This document shows, piece after piece, positions 8,227-16,233 of a stretch of DNA of 64,000 nt. The position numbers and the translations under genes were made by a program. Numbering within the stretch: the first letter of the stretch is position 1; each line of letters starts with the position of its first letter. The notes under the pieces are model-generated. The model ran no database searches, was not told the DNA's origin, and saw nothing but the letters and a program-made list of their open reading frames with translations. Source of the DNA: Oceanibacterium hippocampi (GTDB taxonomy: Bacteria; Pseudomonadota; Alphaproteobacteria; Sneathiellales; Sneathiellaceae); NCBI RefSeq assembly GCF_900172325.1, contig NZ_FWFR01000001.1, forward strand, positions 1,116,001 to 1,180,000, written 5' to 3'.

Positions 8227-8400
8227 CTATCGGGCCGGGTGTGCGTCGTCGGCGGGCGCCGAGGCGTTGTCGCCTGTCATCGGCGCGCCGGTCCCGTTGG
8301 CGGGCGCGGCCGTCTTCGCGGGCGCCGGCCGGATCATCGATTGCGCGACCCGGGCCGCGGCCAGGATATCGGTGGGTTTGAGCGTCCGCCAGCTGTGCAT
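8227..8400 (-). CDS. Small protein downstream of bfd
   Basis: A 57-residue predicted protein beginning MHSWRTLKPTDILAAARVAQ and ending in an alanine/proline-rich tail. The ATG at 8400 has AGGGA about 7 bases upstream and lies only 11 bases after the bfd stop, so the two are probably cotranscribed. The N-terminal half looks like a folded helix and the tail looks disordered. No known domain is recognised. Its iron-regulated position suggests a role in bacterioferritin iron release, which is inference. Confidence 0.5.
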   Translation of the reverse strand: MHSWRTLKPTDILAAARVAQSMIRPAPAKTAAPANGTGAPMTGDNASAPADDAHPAR

Positions 8401-8411
8401 GGCGACTTCCC

Positions 8412-8651
8412 TCAGTCCGCGCCCTGGGTGGCGAGCGCCGCTGTCAGGACCGGCTCGGTCGTCCCGGACTGCGCCTCGGCCTGTTCCCCGGCATGCATGC
8501 TGTCGACCAGGGCCTGCGCCATGGTCAGGCACTGACCGCAGCGCGGCCCGCCGCCGAGCGCGTGATAGACGCGCCGGGCGCAACGCAGGCCACCCGCCGC
8601 CGCGTCGCGGATCTCGCTGTCCCGATAACCGTTGCAGATACAGACATACAT
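8412..8651 (-). CDS. bfd: Bacterioferritin-associated ferredoxin
   Basis: A 79-residue [2Fe-2S] protein that delivers electrons to bacterioferritin to mobilise stored iron. The cluster cysteines C4, C6 (MYVCIC), C38 and C41 (CGQC) sit at the standard Bfd positions. The C-terminal extension past residue 60 is longer than usual and low in complexity. The ATG at 8651 was chosen because the conserved family begins MYVC. It is convergent with bfr and has a Fur-like box about 63 bases upstream, as expected for a gene induced by iron limitation. Confidence 0.93.
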   Translation of the reverse strand: MYVCICNGYRDSEIRDAAAGGLRCARRVYHALGGGPRCGQCLTMAQALVDSMHAGEQAEAQSGTTEPVLTAALATQGAD

Positions 8652-8713
8652 CGCAGTCTCCCGGCGCATTCCTTGGCGCATCGCAGGTCACGCAATGCAA
8701 AGGTGAGTGACAT

Positions 8714-8732
8714 GCGAATGATTGTCAATAGC
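8714..8732. promoter_or_regulatory. Fur-like box upstream of bfd
   Basis: GCGAATGATTGTCAATAGC matches 13 of 19 positions of the classical Fur consensus GATAATGATAATCATTATC. It lies 63-81 bases upstream of the bfd start on the divergent bfd/CCPC-protein promoter. Confidence 0.55.
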
Positions 8733-8808
8733 AGACATGCGCCGCCTCGCGCCCGCCGACCGGGCAGACAGGTAGCGGCATCAAGCAGGAGCGCCTCAAG
8801 ATATGATT

Positions 8809-8827
8809 GCAAATGATAATCACTCGC
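8809..8827. promoter_or_regulatory. Fur-like box upstream of CCPC-motif protein
   Basis: GCAAATGATAATCACTCGC matches 14 of 19 Fur consensus positions, with an unbroken ATGATAATCA core. It lies about 71-89 bases before the start of the + strand gene and is the stronger of the two boxes in this divergent region. Confidence 0.65.
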
Positions 8828-8897
8828 AATAACCTTTCCCGACCAGCCGGCCGCCGGGGTGTTGCCCGGACGGCGCCAAGTGGGGAGGAATTGCCGA

Positions 8898-9488
8898 ATG
8901 TCACGCACTACCGGCCGCGAGGACCGCGCCGATCCGGCCGAGATGGCCGACCTGGAACCGGTCGAACGCTTCATCGTCTGGTGTTTCCGCCGCTGGGTAA
9001 TCGGCGCCCATGACCGCTCGACCGATCACTGGGGCATGGTCTGGAACGAACTGGCCGGCGGTCTCGGCGCGGCGGACGGGCGCGAGGCGCTGACGCAATT
9101 CTCCGGCATGATCCGGGCCCTGCAGGAGCATGCCCGCAAGACGATCCACCATCACGGACCCTGCTGTCCCTGCCTCGGCCCGGACGAGTTGCGCTTCATC
9201 CGCCTGATCGCCGCCTGCCAGCATCGCCGGCCGGGCGAGGCCCGGGCGCTTGCCGAATGGATGATCCTGCCGGATGGCGCGACGGCCCTGTTGCAGGCCG
9301 CGACCCGGCTCGGCCAGATACTCCGCGCCCACGACGTGATGCTGCCCGACCGCTACGTGCCAGGCCGGCATGTGGTCGGGGTCGTCCCGGGCGGTGGTTT
9401 GCGCGCGGTCGGGGATCCGCGCCGGGCCCGCGCCGTGGCCGAGTTCGCCGCACAGCCCGCGCCCGGCGCCCGGATCGTCCTGCACTGA
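8898..9488 (+). CDS. Uncharacterised protein with HHHGPCCPC motif, iron-regulated context
   Basis: A 196-residue soluble protein with no domain I recognise. The first half is aromatic-rich and helical (VERFIVWCFRRWVIGAHDRS). In the middle, KTIHHHGPCCPCLGPDELRF packs three histidines and three cysteines, a likely metal or cluster site, and a further Cys-His follows in AACQHRRPGEA. The C-terminal third is Gly/Pro/Ala-rich. The ATG at 8898 has GGGGAGGAA upstream with ideal spacing. It is divergent from bfd, with a good Fur-like box in its promoter, so it is probably expressed under iron limitation. A role in iron handling is inferred from position only. Confidence 0.7.
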   Translation: MSRTTGREDRADPAEMADLEPVERFIVWCFRRWVIGAHDRSTDHWGMVWNELAGGLGAADGREALTQFSGMIRALQEHARKTIHHHGPCCPCLGPDELRFIRLIAACQHRRPGEARALAEWMILPDGATALLQAATRLGQILRAHDVMLPDRYVPGRHVVGVVPGGGLRAVGDPRRARAVAEFAAQPAPGARIVLH

Positions 9489-9510
9489 GCCGCCGCCGGG
9501 GCGACGACCG

Positions 9511-11136
9511 CTACATCGACTTTTTCAGCCGGTAGATGGCGTTCTCGATGTCGGAGGCGAAATAGACGTCGCCGTTGGCGCCGACCGCGACACCGGTCGG
9601 GACCCCGCTCGGCGGCGTGCCCTCGGTCGCGGCAAGCCCGATCGGCAGGTTCTCGGCGATCACGGTGAGCGCGCCGCTCGCCGGATCGATGCGGACGATC
9701 CGCCTCAGTCCGACCTCGGCGACGACGATCGCGCCGTCCGGGGCAAGCGCGATCCCCTCCGGCAGCTTCAGGTCCTTCGCGATCACGGTCCTGGCGCCAT
9801 CGGCAAGGCTCACCTTCGTGACCAGCCCGGCATAGGCCTCGGTGACATAGACCGAGCCCGCATCGGCCTGGACCAGCCCGACCGGGCCGACCAGGTCCTT
9901 GGCGATCACCGTCCGCGTGTCGCCATGGTCGCCCGAGACCCGGAGCAGGCTGCCGGTGCCGAGCTCGGCGACGACGAGGCTGCCGTCGTCCTGCAGCAAG
10001 GCATCGTGCGGCGCGGCGAACTTGTGCATCATCGCGAGGCTCTTGCCGCTGTTGCCGTCGAATTCCTGCACCGTGCCGGTGAACCAGCTGCCGAGCAGCA
10101 CCTTGTCGCCGCTCGCCGAGACGCTGAACGGGTATTCCAGCGTGTCGCCGTGCATGCGCGCGATATCGCTGACCTTGCCGTCTGAGAGGTCGACCTTGCG
10201 ATAGGCGAACAGGTCGGCGACATAGAGCACCTCGCGGTCGCCCTGCTTCACCAGCGCGATGTCGCCCGGCATGGCGAGCCGGCCCTCGACGACGGTCCGG
10301 GCCTTGCCCGATACCGTGTCGATCTCGTAGATGCCGTTGTTGGCCATGTTGGAGATGTACAGCCGGTCGCGGCTGTCGATCGCCAGGTTGTCGATCGAGG
10401 TCGCTACCTTCGCGACGACCGTCTTCGCGCCATCGACGGTATCGACGCGGACCACCTCGCCGGCCTTCGTGTCGACCACGTAGAGCTTTCCCTGGCTGTC
10501 GAAGTTCGCCGCCGCCGGGGTCTGGAAACCGTCCGCGACGACCTCCAGCGTGGCCGCGTCGACATCGACCCGCACCACCTGGCCCTTGAACCACAGCGGC
10601 CCGTAGAGCTTGCCGTCCGGGCCGAAGTCGAAGCCGTTGAGGCCGCCCATGCCCTCCATGATCTTGCGCGCCGGCGTCTCGCCCGTGCGGTCGATCTCGT
10701 AGAGCGCGTCGCCGAGGAAGACCTGGGTCGCGAACAGCCGGCCGTCAGGCGCGAAGGCGGTCGAGTTGATCCCGGGCAGCCCCTCGGCGAGCACGCGGAT
10801 CTGGCCGTCCGGGCCCAGCGCGCGGATCTTGCCCTGCAGGAAGGAGGTCCAGACCAGGGTTCCGTCCGGGCCGAACTCCAGGTCGTCCGCCTGGCCTTCC
10901 GGGGCCGGGACATGGGTGGTGACGGCGCCGCTTCCGGTATCGACCGCATAGACCGACTCGCCGACGACGCTGCCGGCGAACAGGTGATCGGCCTTGTCGA
11001 AGGTGAGCCCGTGGACGCCGTGGAAGCTCGATCCCGGCACGACGATCTCGAGCGTGTAGCTGTCGGCCGCCGCCGCCTGGGCCGCGCCGAACAGAAGGGC
11101 CGCGGCCAGCGCCGCCGCCAGGTCATGCTGTCTCAC
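9511..11136 (-). CDS. Secreted NHL/SMP-30-type beta-propeller protein
   Basis: About 541 residues. A Sec signal peptide (LAAALAAALLFGAAQAAAAD) is followed by about ten blades with recurring GPDG, APDG and LYVVDT turns, as in NHL, SMP-30/gluconolactonase and Vgb-like propellers. The conserved pattern DRLYISNMANNGIYEID recurs in divergent copies. Such proteins act in the periplasm as lactonases or ligand-binding scaffolds, and no specific substrate can be assigned. I set the start at the GTG at 11136, with GGGGAGAGA upstream; it places the signal peptide at the very N terminus. Longer versions reaching 11193 add charged residues before it. It stands alone. Confidence 0.8.
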   Translation of the reverse strand: MRQHDLAAALAAALLFGAAQAAAADSYTLEIVVPGSSFHGVHGLTFDKADHLFAGSVVGESVYAVDTGSGAVTTHVPAPEGQADDLEFGPDGTLVWTSFLQGKIRALGPDGQIRVLAEGLPGINSTAFAPDGRLFATQVFLGDALYEIDRTGETPARKIMEGMGGLNGFDFGPDGKLYGPLWFKGQVVRVDVDAATLEVVADGFQTPAAANFDSQGKLYVVDTKAGEVVRVDTVDGAKTVVAKVATSIDNLAIDSRDRLYISNMANNGIYEIDTVSGKARTVVEGRLAMPGDIALVKQGDREVLYVADLFAYRKVDLSDGKVSDIARMHGDTLEYPFSVSASGDKVLLGSWFTGTVQEFDGNSGKSLAMMHKFAAPHDALLQDDGSLVVAELGTGSLLRVSGDHGDTRTVIAKDLVGPVGLVQADAGSVYVTEAYAGLVTKVSLADGARTVIAKDLKLPEGIALAPDGAIVVAEVGLRRIVRIDPASGALTVIAENLPIGLAATEGTPPSGVPTGVAVGANGDVYFASDIENAIYRLKKSM

Positions 11137-11300
11137 GCCGTCTCTCCCCTGTGTTGTCGGTTCCCGCGTGCCGGTTGATCCGGCATCGCACATGACAAAT
11201 ATGGAATGAAGAGACTAGCCCGCGCACAACCCGGCGGCAATCGTCTGAACGGCGGCCGCTCCCGGCGGATCTGTTCCGCGATGCGTATTGTTGCCGGCGG

Positions 11301-12284
11301 TCAGCAGCCGGCGACGCAGGCCCCCCCGGCATCGAATTCCATCACCCGTCCGCTGAGCGGCAGGTGAACCGGCATCGTCGCCGCCTGCATGAAGGCCTCC
11401 GTCCGGCTGCCGGCACGGGCCTTGCCGCCCGATGTCGCCTCCTCGTTGGCGTGCGACGGGATGACCGCGGCCGGCTGCACCAGCTGGTTCACGACATAGG
11501 CCGCCTCGGTCGGGCCGGTGGTGAAGACGTCGCCGATGTTGATGACGGCGAGCTTCGCCTTGTAATGGCCGCGGACCACGAGATCCTGTTCCGCGGTGAT
11601 CCCGGTGTCGCCCGAGAGATAGACCGCGAGCCCGTTGGAGAAGGTCAGGACGTAGCCGGTCGCCGGGCCGACATAGCCGTTCATGCCCGCCTCCTTCAGC
11701 GCCTCGCCCAGGCTACCGCCGATCATGTCGGGGGCGACCCCGTTCGAATGCACCGCCGGCACCGTGGTGATGGCGACCCCGCCGATCGTCCGGCTGGCGC
11801 CGAAGCGGACCAGCAGCGAATCCTTCGCGTCGCCGCCGGCCGCGGCGAGCTTGCCGGCCAGGAAGGACGGCATCTCGCTGCCGGTCACGATCTTCGCCCC
11901 CTTGGCGGCGGCGATCGCAACGCTGTTCGAATGCGGCAGGGCCGAGACCGAGATGTCCGGCTTGCCGCAGGCGCCCGCGTTGACCATCGGGATATGGCGG
12001 TCGCCCAGGTGGTCGCCGTGCATGTGGCTGATCAGCACCGCGTCGATCCGGCCGAGCCGGGGATCGCCGGGGCCGGCGACCGTGCGGCCGGCGTCATAGA
12101 GAATGCGAGTGCCGTCCGGATCCTCGAACACCATCGCCCGGTCGAGCACGCAGAATTCCCCGTCGATGGCGCCGAGCGGCGTCACCTTCACGTTCGCCGC
12201 ATGTGTTGCGCCGGCCGTCATGGCCAGTCCGATGGCCGCCGCGGTCGCGGTGAAAAGGCCTGCCCTGCTTCTCTTTCCGATCAT
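11301..12284 (-). CDS. Secreted metallo-beta-lactamase-fold hydrolase
   Basis: A 327-residue protein with a clear signal peptide (about residues 8-29, ending AGATHAA). The metal site begins with ISHMHGDHLGD (HxHxDH), with further ligands in VHSNG and LSGDTGI and in the late IPSHANEEA. The arrangement resembles the UPF0173/YtnP-like branch, which includes lactonases and phosphodiesterases. Two C-terminal cysteines (GGACVAGC) could form a disulfide. The ATG at 12284 was chosen because it starts the signal peptide; the frame stays open far upstream, antisense to the next gene, which I regard as shadow sequence. Confidence 0.85.
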   Translation of the reverse strand: MIGKRSRAGLFTATAAAIGLAMTAGATHAANVKVTPLGAIDGEFCVLDRAMVFEDPDGTRILYDAGRTVAGPGDPRLGRIDAVLISHMHGDHLGDRHIPMVNAGACGKPDISVSALPHSNSVAIAAAKGAKIVTGSEMPSFLAGKLAAAGGDAKDSLLVRFGASRTIGGVAITTVPAVHSNGVAPDMIGGSLGEALKEAGMNGYVGPATGYVLTFSNGLAVYLSGDTGITAEQDLVVRGHYKAKLAVINIGDVFTTGPTEAAYVVNQLVQPAAVIPSHANEEATSGGKARAGSRTEAFMQAATMPVHLPLSGRVMEFDAGGACVAGC

Positions 12285-12539
12285 GTTACCGTCCCTGTCC
12301 TGCGGTTTCAGTCGTTCGTTGCGGCGCGCGGCCGGTTGCTGCCGCGCAAAAATGCTGCGCCCATGCTGCGCAGCATTCACCCGCGACGGCGCGATGTCCG
12401 GCCGCGCCGCATCTCCATTATCATTCACACATATGGCGCGTTTGTCCGGTAACAAGGTCGTGTGATCGGGGTCGAATTCCGCTTGCGGTAGCAGCCGCGC
12501 AGGATACCCTCGGATCCTGACAGGGGGGAGGGGCGGATT

Positions 12540-13691
12540 GTGCGCATTCTCACGACCCATGCCGGCAGCCTGCCGCGCCCGAAGGCGCTCGTGGCGCTTC
12601 ACGTCGCGCGCAGCCGGGGCGAGGCGATCGACGAGGCCGCGTTCGATGCCGCGGGCGAGGCGGCGACCCTCGACATCGTCCGCCGCCAGCGCGAGGCCGG
12701 CGTCGACATCCCCTCCGACGGGGAGCAGCTCCGCGAGGCCTTTTTCCTCTATGTCCGGCGCCGGATGTCGGGCTTCGGCTCGGGCTGGATCCGGCCGGCC
12801 CAGCGCGAGCTTGCCGATTACCCGGAATTCGCCGCCGCCCGGGCCGCGGCGCTGAAGGGCAGGGAGGCGGTCGGCCTGTTCCAGCCGCCGATGGCGGTCG
12901 GTCCCGTGCGCCACATCGCGCCGGAGGAGAACCTGGCCGAGATCGCCGGCTTCCGCGCGGCGCTCGACGCGGCCGGGCCGGACGCCTTCGCCGACGCCTT
13001 CATCACCGCGCCGTCGCCCGGCATCGTCGCGAGCGCGATGAAGAACGCCTTCTACGCCAGCGACGCCGATTACCTGGAGGCGCTGGGCGAGGCGCTCCGT
13101 GTCGAATACGAGGCGGCCATCGCGCACGGCTTCATGTTGCAGATCGACGCGCCGGACCTGGCGCTGGAACGCCATGTGGGCTATGCCGACCGGCCGCTCG
13201 GCGAATTCGTCGCCTTCGTCCGCCAGGTGGTGGCGGTGATCAACCGGGCGCTCCGGAACGTGCCGCGCGACCGCGTGCGCCTGCATGCCTGCTGGGGCAA
13301 CTACGAGAGCCCACACGACCGCGACGTGGCGTTGAAGGAGATCCTGCCGGCGATCCTCGAGGCCGATGTCGGCGCGATCATGCTGCCCTTCGGCAACCCG
13401 CGCCACCAGCACGAGATCAGGGTCTTCCGCGACCTGCCGCTGCATCCCGACCAGACGCTGATCGCCGGCGTCATCGACACCTGCAGCGCCTTCGTCGAGC
13501 ATCCGGAAGTGGTCGCGGAACGGCTGGAACGCGCGGCGGAAGCGGTCGGCGACCCGGCCCGCATCCAGGCCGGCACCGATTGCGGCTTCGACACCTCGGC
13601 GGGGATGGGCCGGCTCACCGGCGACATCGTCTGGGCGAAGTTGCGGACACTCAGGGACGGCGCGGAGATCGCGAGTCGGCGGGTCGGATGA
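12540..13691 (+). CDS. Cobalamin-independent methionine synthase (MetE C-terminal-like) family protein
   Basis: A 383-residue TIM-barrel protein matching the zinc-binding catalytic half of MetE. The start RILTTHAGSLPRP is typical, and the zinc ligands are visible as His and Cys in RLHACWGNYE and Cys in GTDCGFDT. It lacks the N-terminal MetE barrel, so it belongs to the short MetE-like group whose methyl donors vary. The usual partner domain is not adjacent. The GTG at 12540 is preceded by GGGGGGAGGGGCGG. It borders the acquired island that begins after its stop. Confidence 0.85.
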   Translation: MRILTTHAGSLPRPKALVALHVARSRGEAIDEAAFDAAGEAATLDIVRRQREAGVDIPSDGEQLREAFFLYVRRRMSGFGSGWIRPAQRELADYPEFAAARAAALKGREAVGLFQPPMAVGPVRHIAPEENLAEIAGFRAALDAAGPDAFADAFITAPSPGIVASAMKNAFYASDADYLEALGEALRVEYEAAIAHGFMLQIDAPDLALERHVGYADRPLGEFVAFVRQVVAVINRALRNVPRDRVRLHACWGNYESPHDRDVALKEILPAILEADVGAIMLPFGNPRHQHEIRVFRDLPLHPDQTLIAGVIDTCSAFVEHPEVVAERLERAAEAVGDPARIQAGTDCGFDTSAGMGRLTGDIVWAKLRTLRDGAEIASRRVG

Positions 13692-14070
13692 GGGGGCTGA
13701 TCCCGGCCCTTGCATCTCGGGTCATTAACGGCGGTCATTGGTTTGCGACTTGATGAGTACGATGGCAGTGAACGCTAGTGTTGCTTCGGGCACCACCTGA
13801 TTTGGATGTATTGCCCAACCATCAGGGTACCGGGCAACCTCACTGTTCGGTCTCCAACAACAATATGACTTTTATTGCGGTGACTGAATGAAACTCGCCA
13901 TTCATTCGCACAAATGCACAAACTTCAATTTGATCCAATAGAAAGAGTTTTGATTTATTTAGTAGAGAGTCGCTGGTGCATGGGATCGGGCGGCTGCGGA
14001 GACCTCAGCTAAGGCGCCCCCTTGGATTTTATCGGCTACTAGTTAGGCATTCTCTATCGGAGATTTTAAC
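13692..14070. other. Gene-free left flank of an AT-rich island
   Basis: These 379 bases hold no convincing gene. Composition falls from GC-rich host DNA to AT-rich DNA between about 13.73 and 13.96 kb (for example AGAGTTTTGATTTATTTAGTAG). The segment probably includes the promoter of the following HEPN-like gene and the left boundary of the island. No tRNA or recognisable attachment repeat was seen. Confidence 0.5.
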
Positions 14071-14494
14071 ATGATAGATCCAAATAACGACGAGCCAAAA
14101 AGGAAACTGAATTTATCCTTTAAGGAAGGTCTTGCAACATTCCATGGTGTGTGGGCGGCGGTCGATTTAATAACCGACTTCGCTATCTATCGTTTCCTAA
14201 GTGTTACTCCGGAGCAGGCCCACCTCATCACATCAGGAATGATGTATGGCCGTAAGGCCCAGTTACTCGCTGATCTCGTTGGTCGGAGCGATCACCCCAA
14301 ACGGGACAAGATATTAGGTGCACTCAATTGGATTCGAGGTGGTGCCAAGCGAGATATTGTCACTCACGGATATCATAAACAAGATGAGAACAATATTACA
14401 TTTGTTCAGAGATCATATAGTGGGGAATTCAAAGCAGTAGAGCATTCATTTACAAATCGAGAATTCCGCGCTCATGTATTGAAGTTAATCGAAA
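14071..14494 (+). pseudogene. HEPN-like gene, 5' part, cut by the IS1595-type element
   Basis: The frame opens at ATG 14071 and is broken at codon 142 by the mobile element. Deleting the element and one copy of the 8-bp target duplication joins this part in frame to 17120-17244, restoring a 182-residue protein. The restored protein is helical, with SFKEGLATFHGVWAAVDLITDF at the start and KRDIVTHGYH in the middle; RDIVTH fits the RX4-6H motif of HEPN RNases. The basic tail (KSKNSPRKSRRGR) is on the far side. The element end adds ten foreign codons before a stop, so a truncated protein might still be made. HEPN membership is inference from one motif and helical character. Confidence 0.7.
14487..14494. 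repeat. Target site duplication, left copy
   Basis: AATCGAAA immediately precedes the left inverted repeat and is repeated exactly at 17112-17119. Eight bases is the duplication length typical of the IS1595 family. Confidence 0.95.
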
Positions 14495-14517
14495 GGGGTG
14501 TATCCCCTCAGCATACG
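14495..14517. repeat. Left terminal inverted repeat
   Basis: The first 23 bases of the element begin GGGGTGTATCCCCT and end CATACG. They match the right end in inverse orientation at 20 of 23 positions, differing only in the three bases between those blocks (CAG here, TGA at the other end). Confidence 0.93.
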
Positions 14518-14579
14518 TAAGTCGGCATTGACCTGACGCGAGAATCCCGGATACCCTTCCCGTAAAACGGGAGGGGAAA

Positions 14580-15479
14580 ATGGCGCGGTCAATACCATAT
14601 ATATTCTGTCGGTATCGCATGGCGGTTCAAGAACAGGCCCTAGACGTACATGGCCAGAGACAGTTTTTGAACGAAGAACAGGGCAATGGGCTGCCGCATG
14701 GGCGGCTTCGTGCGGACAGGCCGCAAGCAAATGCCCTGATCATGGAGCCGAATGAATTCGAGTCTGACGGCGAGATTTGTTTGACGTGGTCTGTTGGCAT
14801 TCGAGCTGGTGTTCGTATTCAAACAGAGTACGACAGCCAAACCCGAACACGGACCCTTCAACTCGTAGCCGATCCACATATCAGGTTTGCACCGGTCTTG
14901 GCGTTACCGGAACGAGGCATCATGGCGATAGAAGATCGATCAGGCGATGAACAGATTTCCGCCCGGCAGGCTATAGGAGCCTTTCGGACTATCATGCAAA
15001 CGGTCCACGACGGCGACGGTAGTTTCGAGGTTCACCACGGCGATCCGGAAGATATTGAGCGTTGGCTCGATGAGTGGGAACTCAAAGAATATTCGTATAC
15101 GATCGCGCCACTTAACCCGATTTCGGCTTCGGCATTTGCGGAGAGGCGGTCTGAGGCCATGAAGCGCGAAAATGTATGGAAAGATGCCGGGAAAGTGTTG
15201 CCGCCAGAGGGGCAATCGATGCAACCGAATGGCGGCATAATTCAAGAAGCAAATGAACTTTCAGAGGTTGGCTATGGCCAGCGTGGTTTCAGGGGGCGCA
15301 CTCCAGATGGTCATATTGCGCATGTTCCAAAACCACGGTTTCATGATGACAGGCACAAGAACCTTGCCGAGCAACAGAAGCCTCATTTCGTACGCGTAAT
15401 GTTCGAGCCAGATAACGGACAGGACACCTTTTTAGGCGGTCAAGTGGCTAGCGCTCTGCGGCGTTTCTACGGGGGCTAG
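14580..15479 (+). CDS. Cargo protein A of the IS1595-type element, unknown function
   Basis: A 299-residue soluble protein, not recognised. The first 50 or so residues look unstructured and may be non-native; ATG 14742 (MEPNEFESDGEICLTW) is an alternative start. The central part (about 60-210) alternates beta-like and helical segments and has the distinctive YSYTIAPLNPISASAFAERR. The C-terminal third is basic and polar. The ATG at 14580 has GGGAGGGG just upstream. The next gene begins 2 bases after its stop, so they form one unit. Codon use is less GC-biased than the host's, fitting recent transfer. Pairing a soluble protein with a four-helix membrane protein resembles two-part abortive-infection systems, but that is analogy only. 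Confidence 0.75.
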   Translation: MARSIPYIFCRYRMAVQEQALDVHGQRQFLNEEQGNGLPHGRLRADRPQANALIMEPNEFESDGEICLTWSVGIRAGVRIQTEYDSQTRTRTLQLVADPHIRFAPVLALPERGIMAIEDRSGDEQISARQAIGAFRTIMQTVHDGDGSFEVHHGDPEDIERWLDEWELKEYSYTIAPLNPISASAFAERRSEAMKRENVWKDAGKVLPPEGQSMQPNGGIIQEANELSEVGYGQRGFRGRTPDGHIAHVPKPRFHDDRHKNLAEQQKPHFVRVMFEPDNGQDTFLGGQVASALRRFYGG

Positions 15480-15481
15480 GT

Positions 15482-16063
15482 ATGGACAGCCGCCCTAAAT
15501 TTCTCACGGCATTCTTTAAGAACGTGAGTGAATCATACGATCGAAATGGCGTGCGCGCGATTGTCCCGTGGTGGCTTTTCCTGGGACTTGCCGTCGGCAC
15601 CGTCGTGGCATGGTACATGCCAGAATCTTATTGGTGGGAGAAAAAGTGGGATATCGCAACAACGGTTTTCACGGGATTTCTTGCGTTTGATGGCCTGCTG
15701 CTTGCGTTGGGCTGGGGCGCATTCTCCAAAATATATGAAATTCTGAGTACCGGATGGTTCGCCGCATTTTTGCGGCGTCACGATCTTCTCGGTGATCATC
15801 TGTTTTTTGTTGACGCGGTTCATGCGATCTTGGTTTTGTCAGCCGTTTCGAGCGGCGCGGCTCTTGTGTCCGTACTCCTCCCGCTGCCGCTTTGGTCTGA
15901 TCGCATCATTCTTGCAGTAGTTGTCGGTTTATCTCTGTGGTCGCTGACGAAGGCGCTATCTGCAATGAGCATGATGAATGACTTGATATGGGAACTTGCA
16001 CATTCAGAACCAGATGACCGGGGTCATCTTCGCCCGGTGGATTCTGGCGAGCGTAGCCGATGA
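15482..16063 (+). CDS. Cargo protein B of the IS1595-type element, four-helix membrane protein
   Basis: A 193-residue inner-membrane protein, not recognised. Four hydrophobic segments are apparent: about 26-46 (IVPWWLFLGLAVGTVVAWYM), 58-80, 105-135 and 140-160. The two ends are polar. The start ATG lies 2 bases after cargo gene A, and its stop TGA overlaps the ATG of cargo gene C as ATGA, implying translational coupling of all three. It could be a pore-like effector or an anchor for protein A. Function unknown. Confidence 0.75.
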   Translation: MDSRPKFLTAFFKNVSESYDRNGVRAIVPWWLFLGLAVGTVVAWYMPESYWWEKKWDIATTVFTGFLAFDGLLLALGWGAFSKIYEILSTGWFAAFLRRHDLLGDHLFFVDAVHAILVLSAVSSGAALVSVLLPLPLWSDRIILAVVVGLSLWSLTKALSAMSMMNDLIWELAHSEPDDRGHLRPVDSGERSR

Positions 16064-16233
16064 TAACGCTTCGAAAAGCCCTGAAAGAAGGCAAGCTCAA
16101 GCAGTTCATCCGGGAACACGAGAAGGACGCTCCCGGTGACCTAGAGAAGCTTGAGAAGGTGATCAAGCGTCCCGCGTCGGATAGGTCGAAAGAAGCTCGG
16201 ACAGCATCGTCTCGGAACGCTTCCGACGATTGA
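16060..16233 (+). CDS. Cargo protein C, 57-residue charged protein overlapping the transposase gene end
   Basis: A small soluble protein beginning MITLRKALKEGKLKQFIREH and ending ASSRNASDD. It is strongly charged and probably helical for the first 40 residues, then disordered. Its ATG overlaps the stop of cargo gene B (ATGA). Its last 71 bases are antisense to the 3' end of the transposase gene, so both reading frames are used in 16163-16233. The translational coupling and the typical amphipathic start make it a real gene despite its size. I have the impression that similar small proteins accompany other IS1595 elements; this is unverified memory. Confidence 0.72.
   Translation: MITLRKALKEGKLKQFIREHEKDAPGDLEKLEKVIKRPASDRSKEARTASSRNASDD

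Noticed and set aside
8213-8239. CCCGGCCC/GGGCCGGG stem after bfr as a terminator
   Set aside because: The 11-base loop, lack of T-run and overlap with the end of the small minus-strand gene make it weak; simple GC repeats are frequent here.
11301-13715. A single open frame of 804 codons on the minus strand
   Set aside because: Only the part up to 12284 encodes a real protein (signal peptide and MBL domain). The rest is antisense to the MetE-like gene and is arginine-rich shadow sequence typical of GC-rich DNA.
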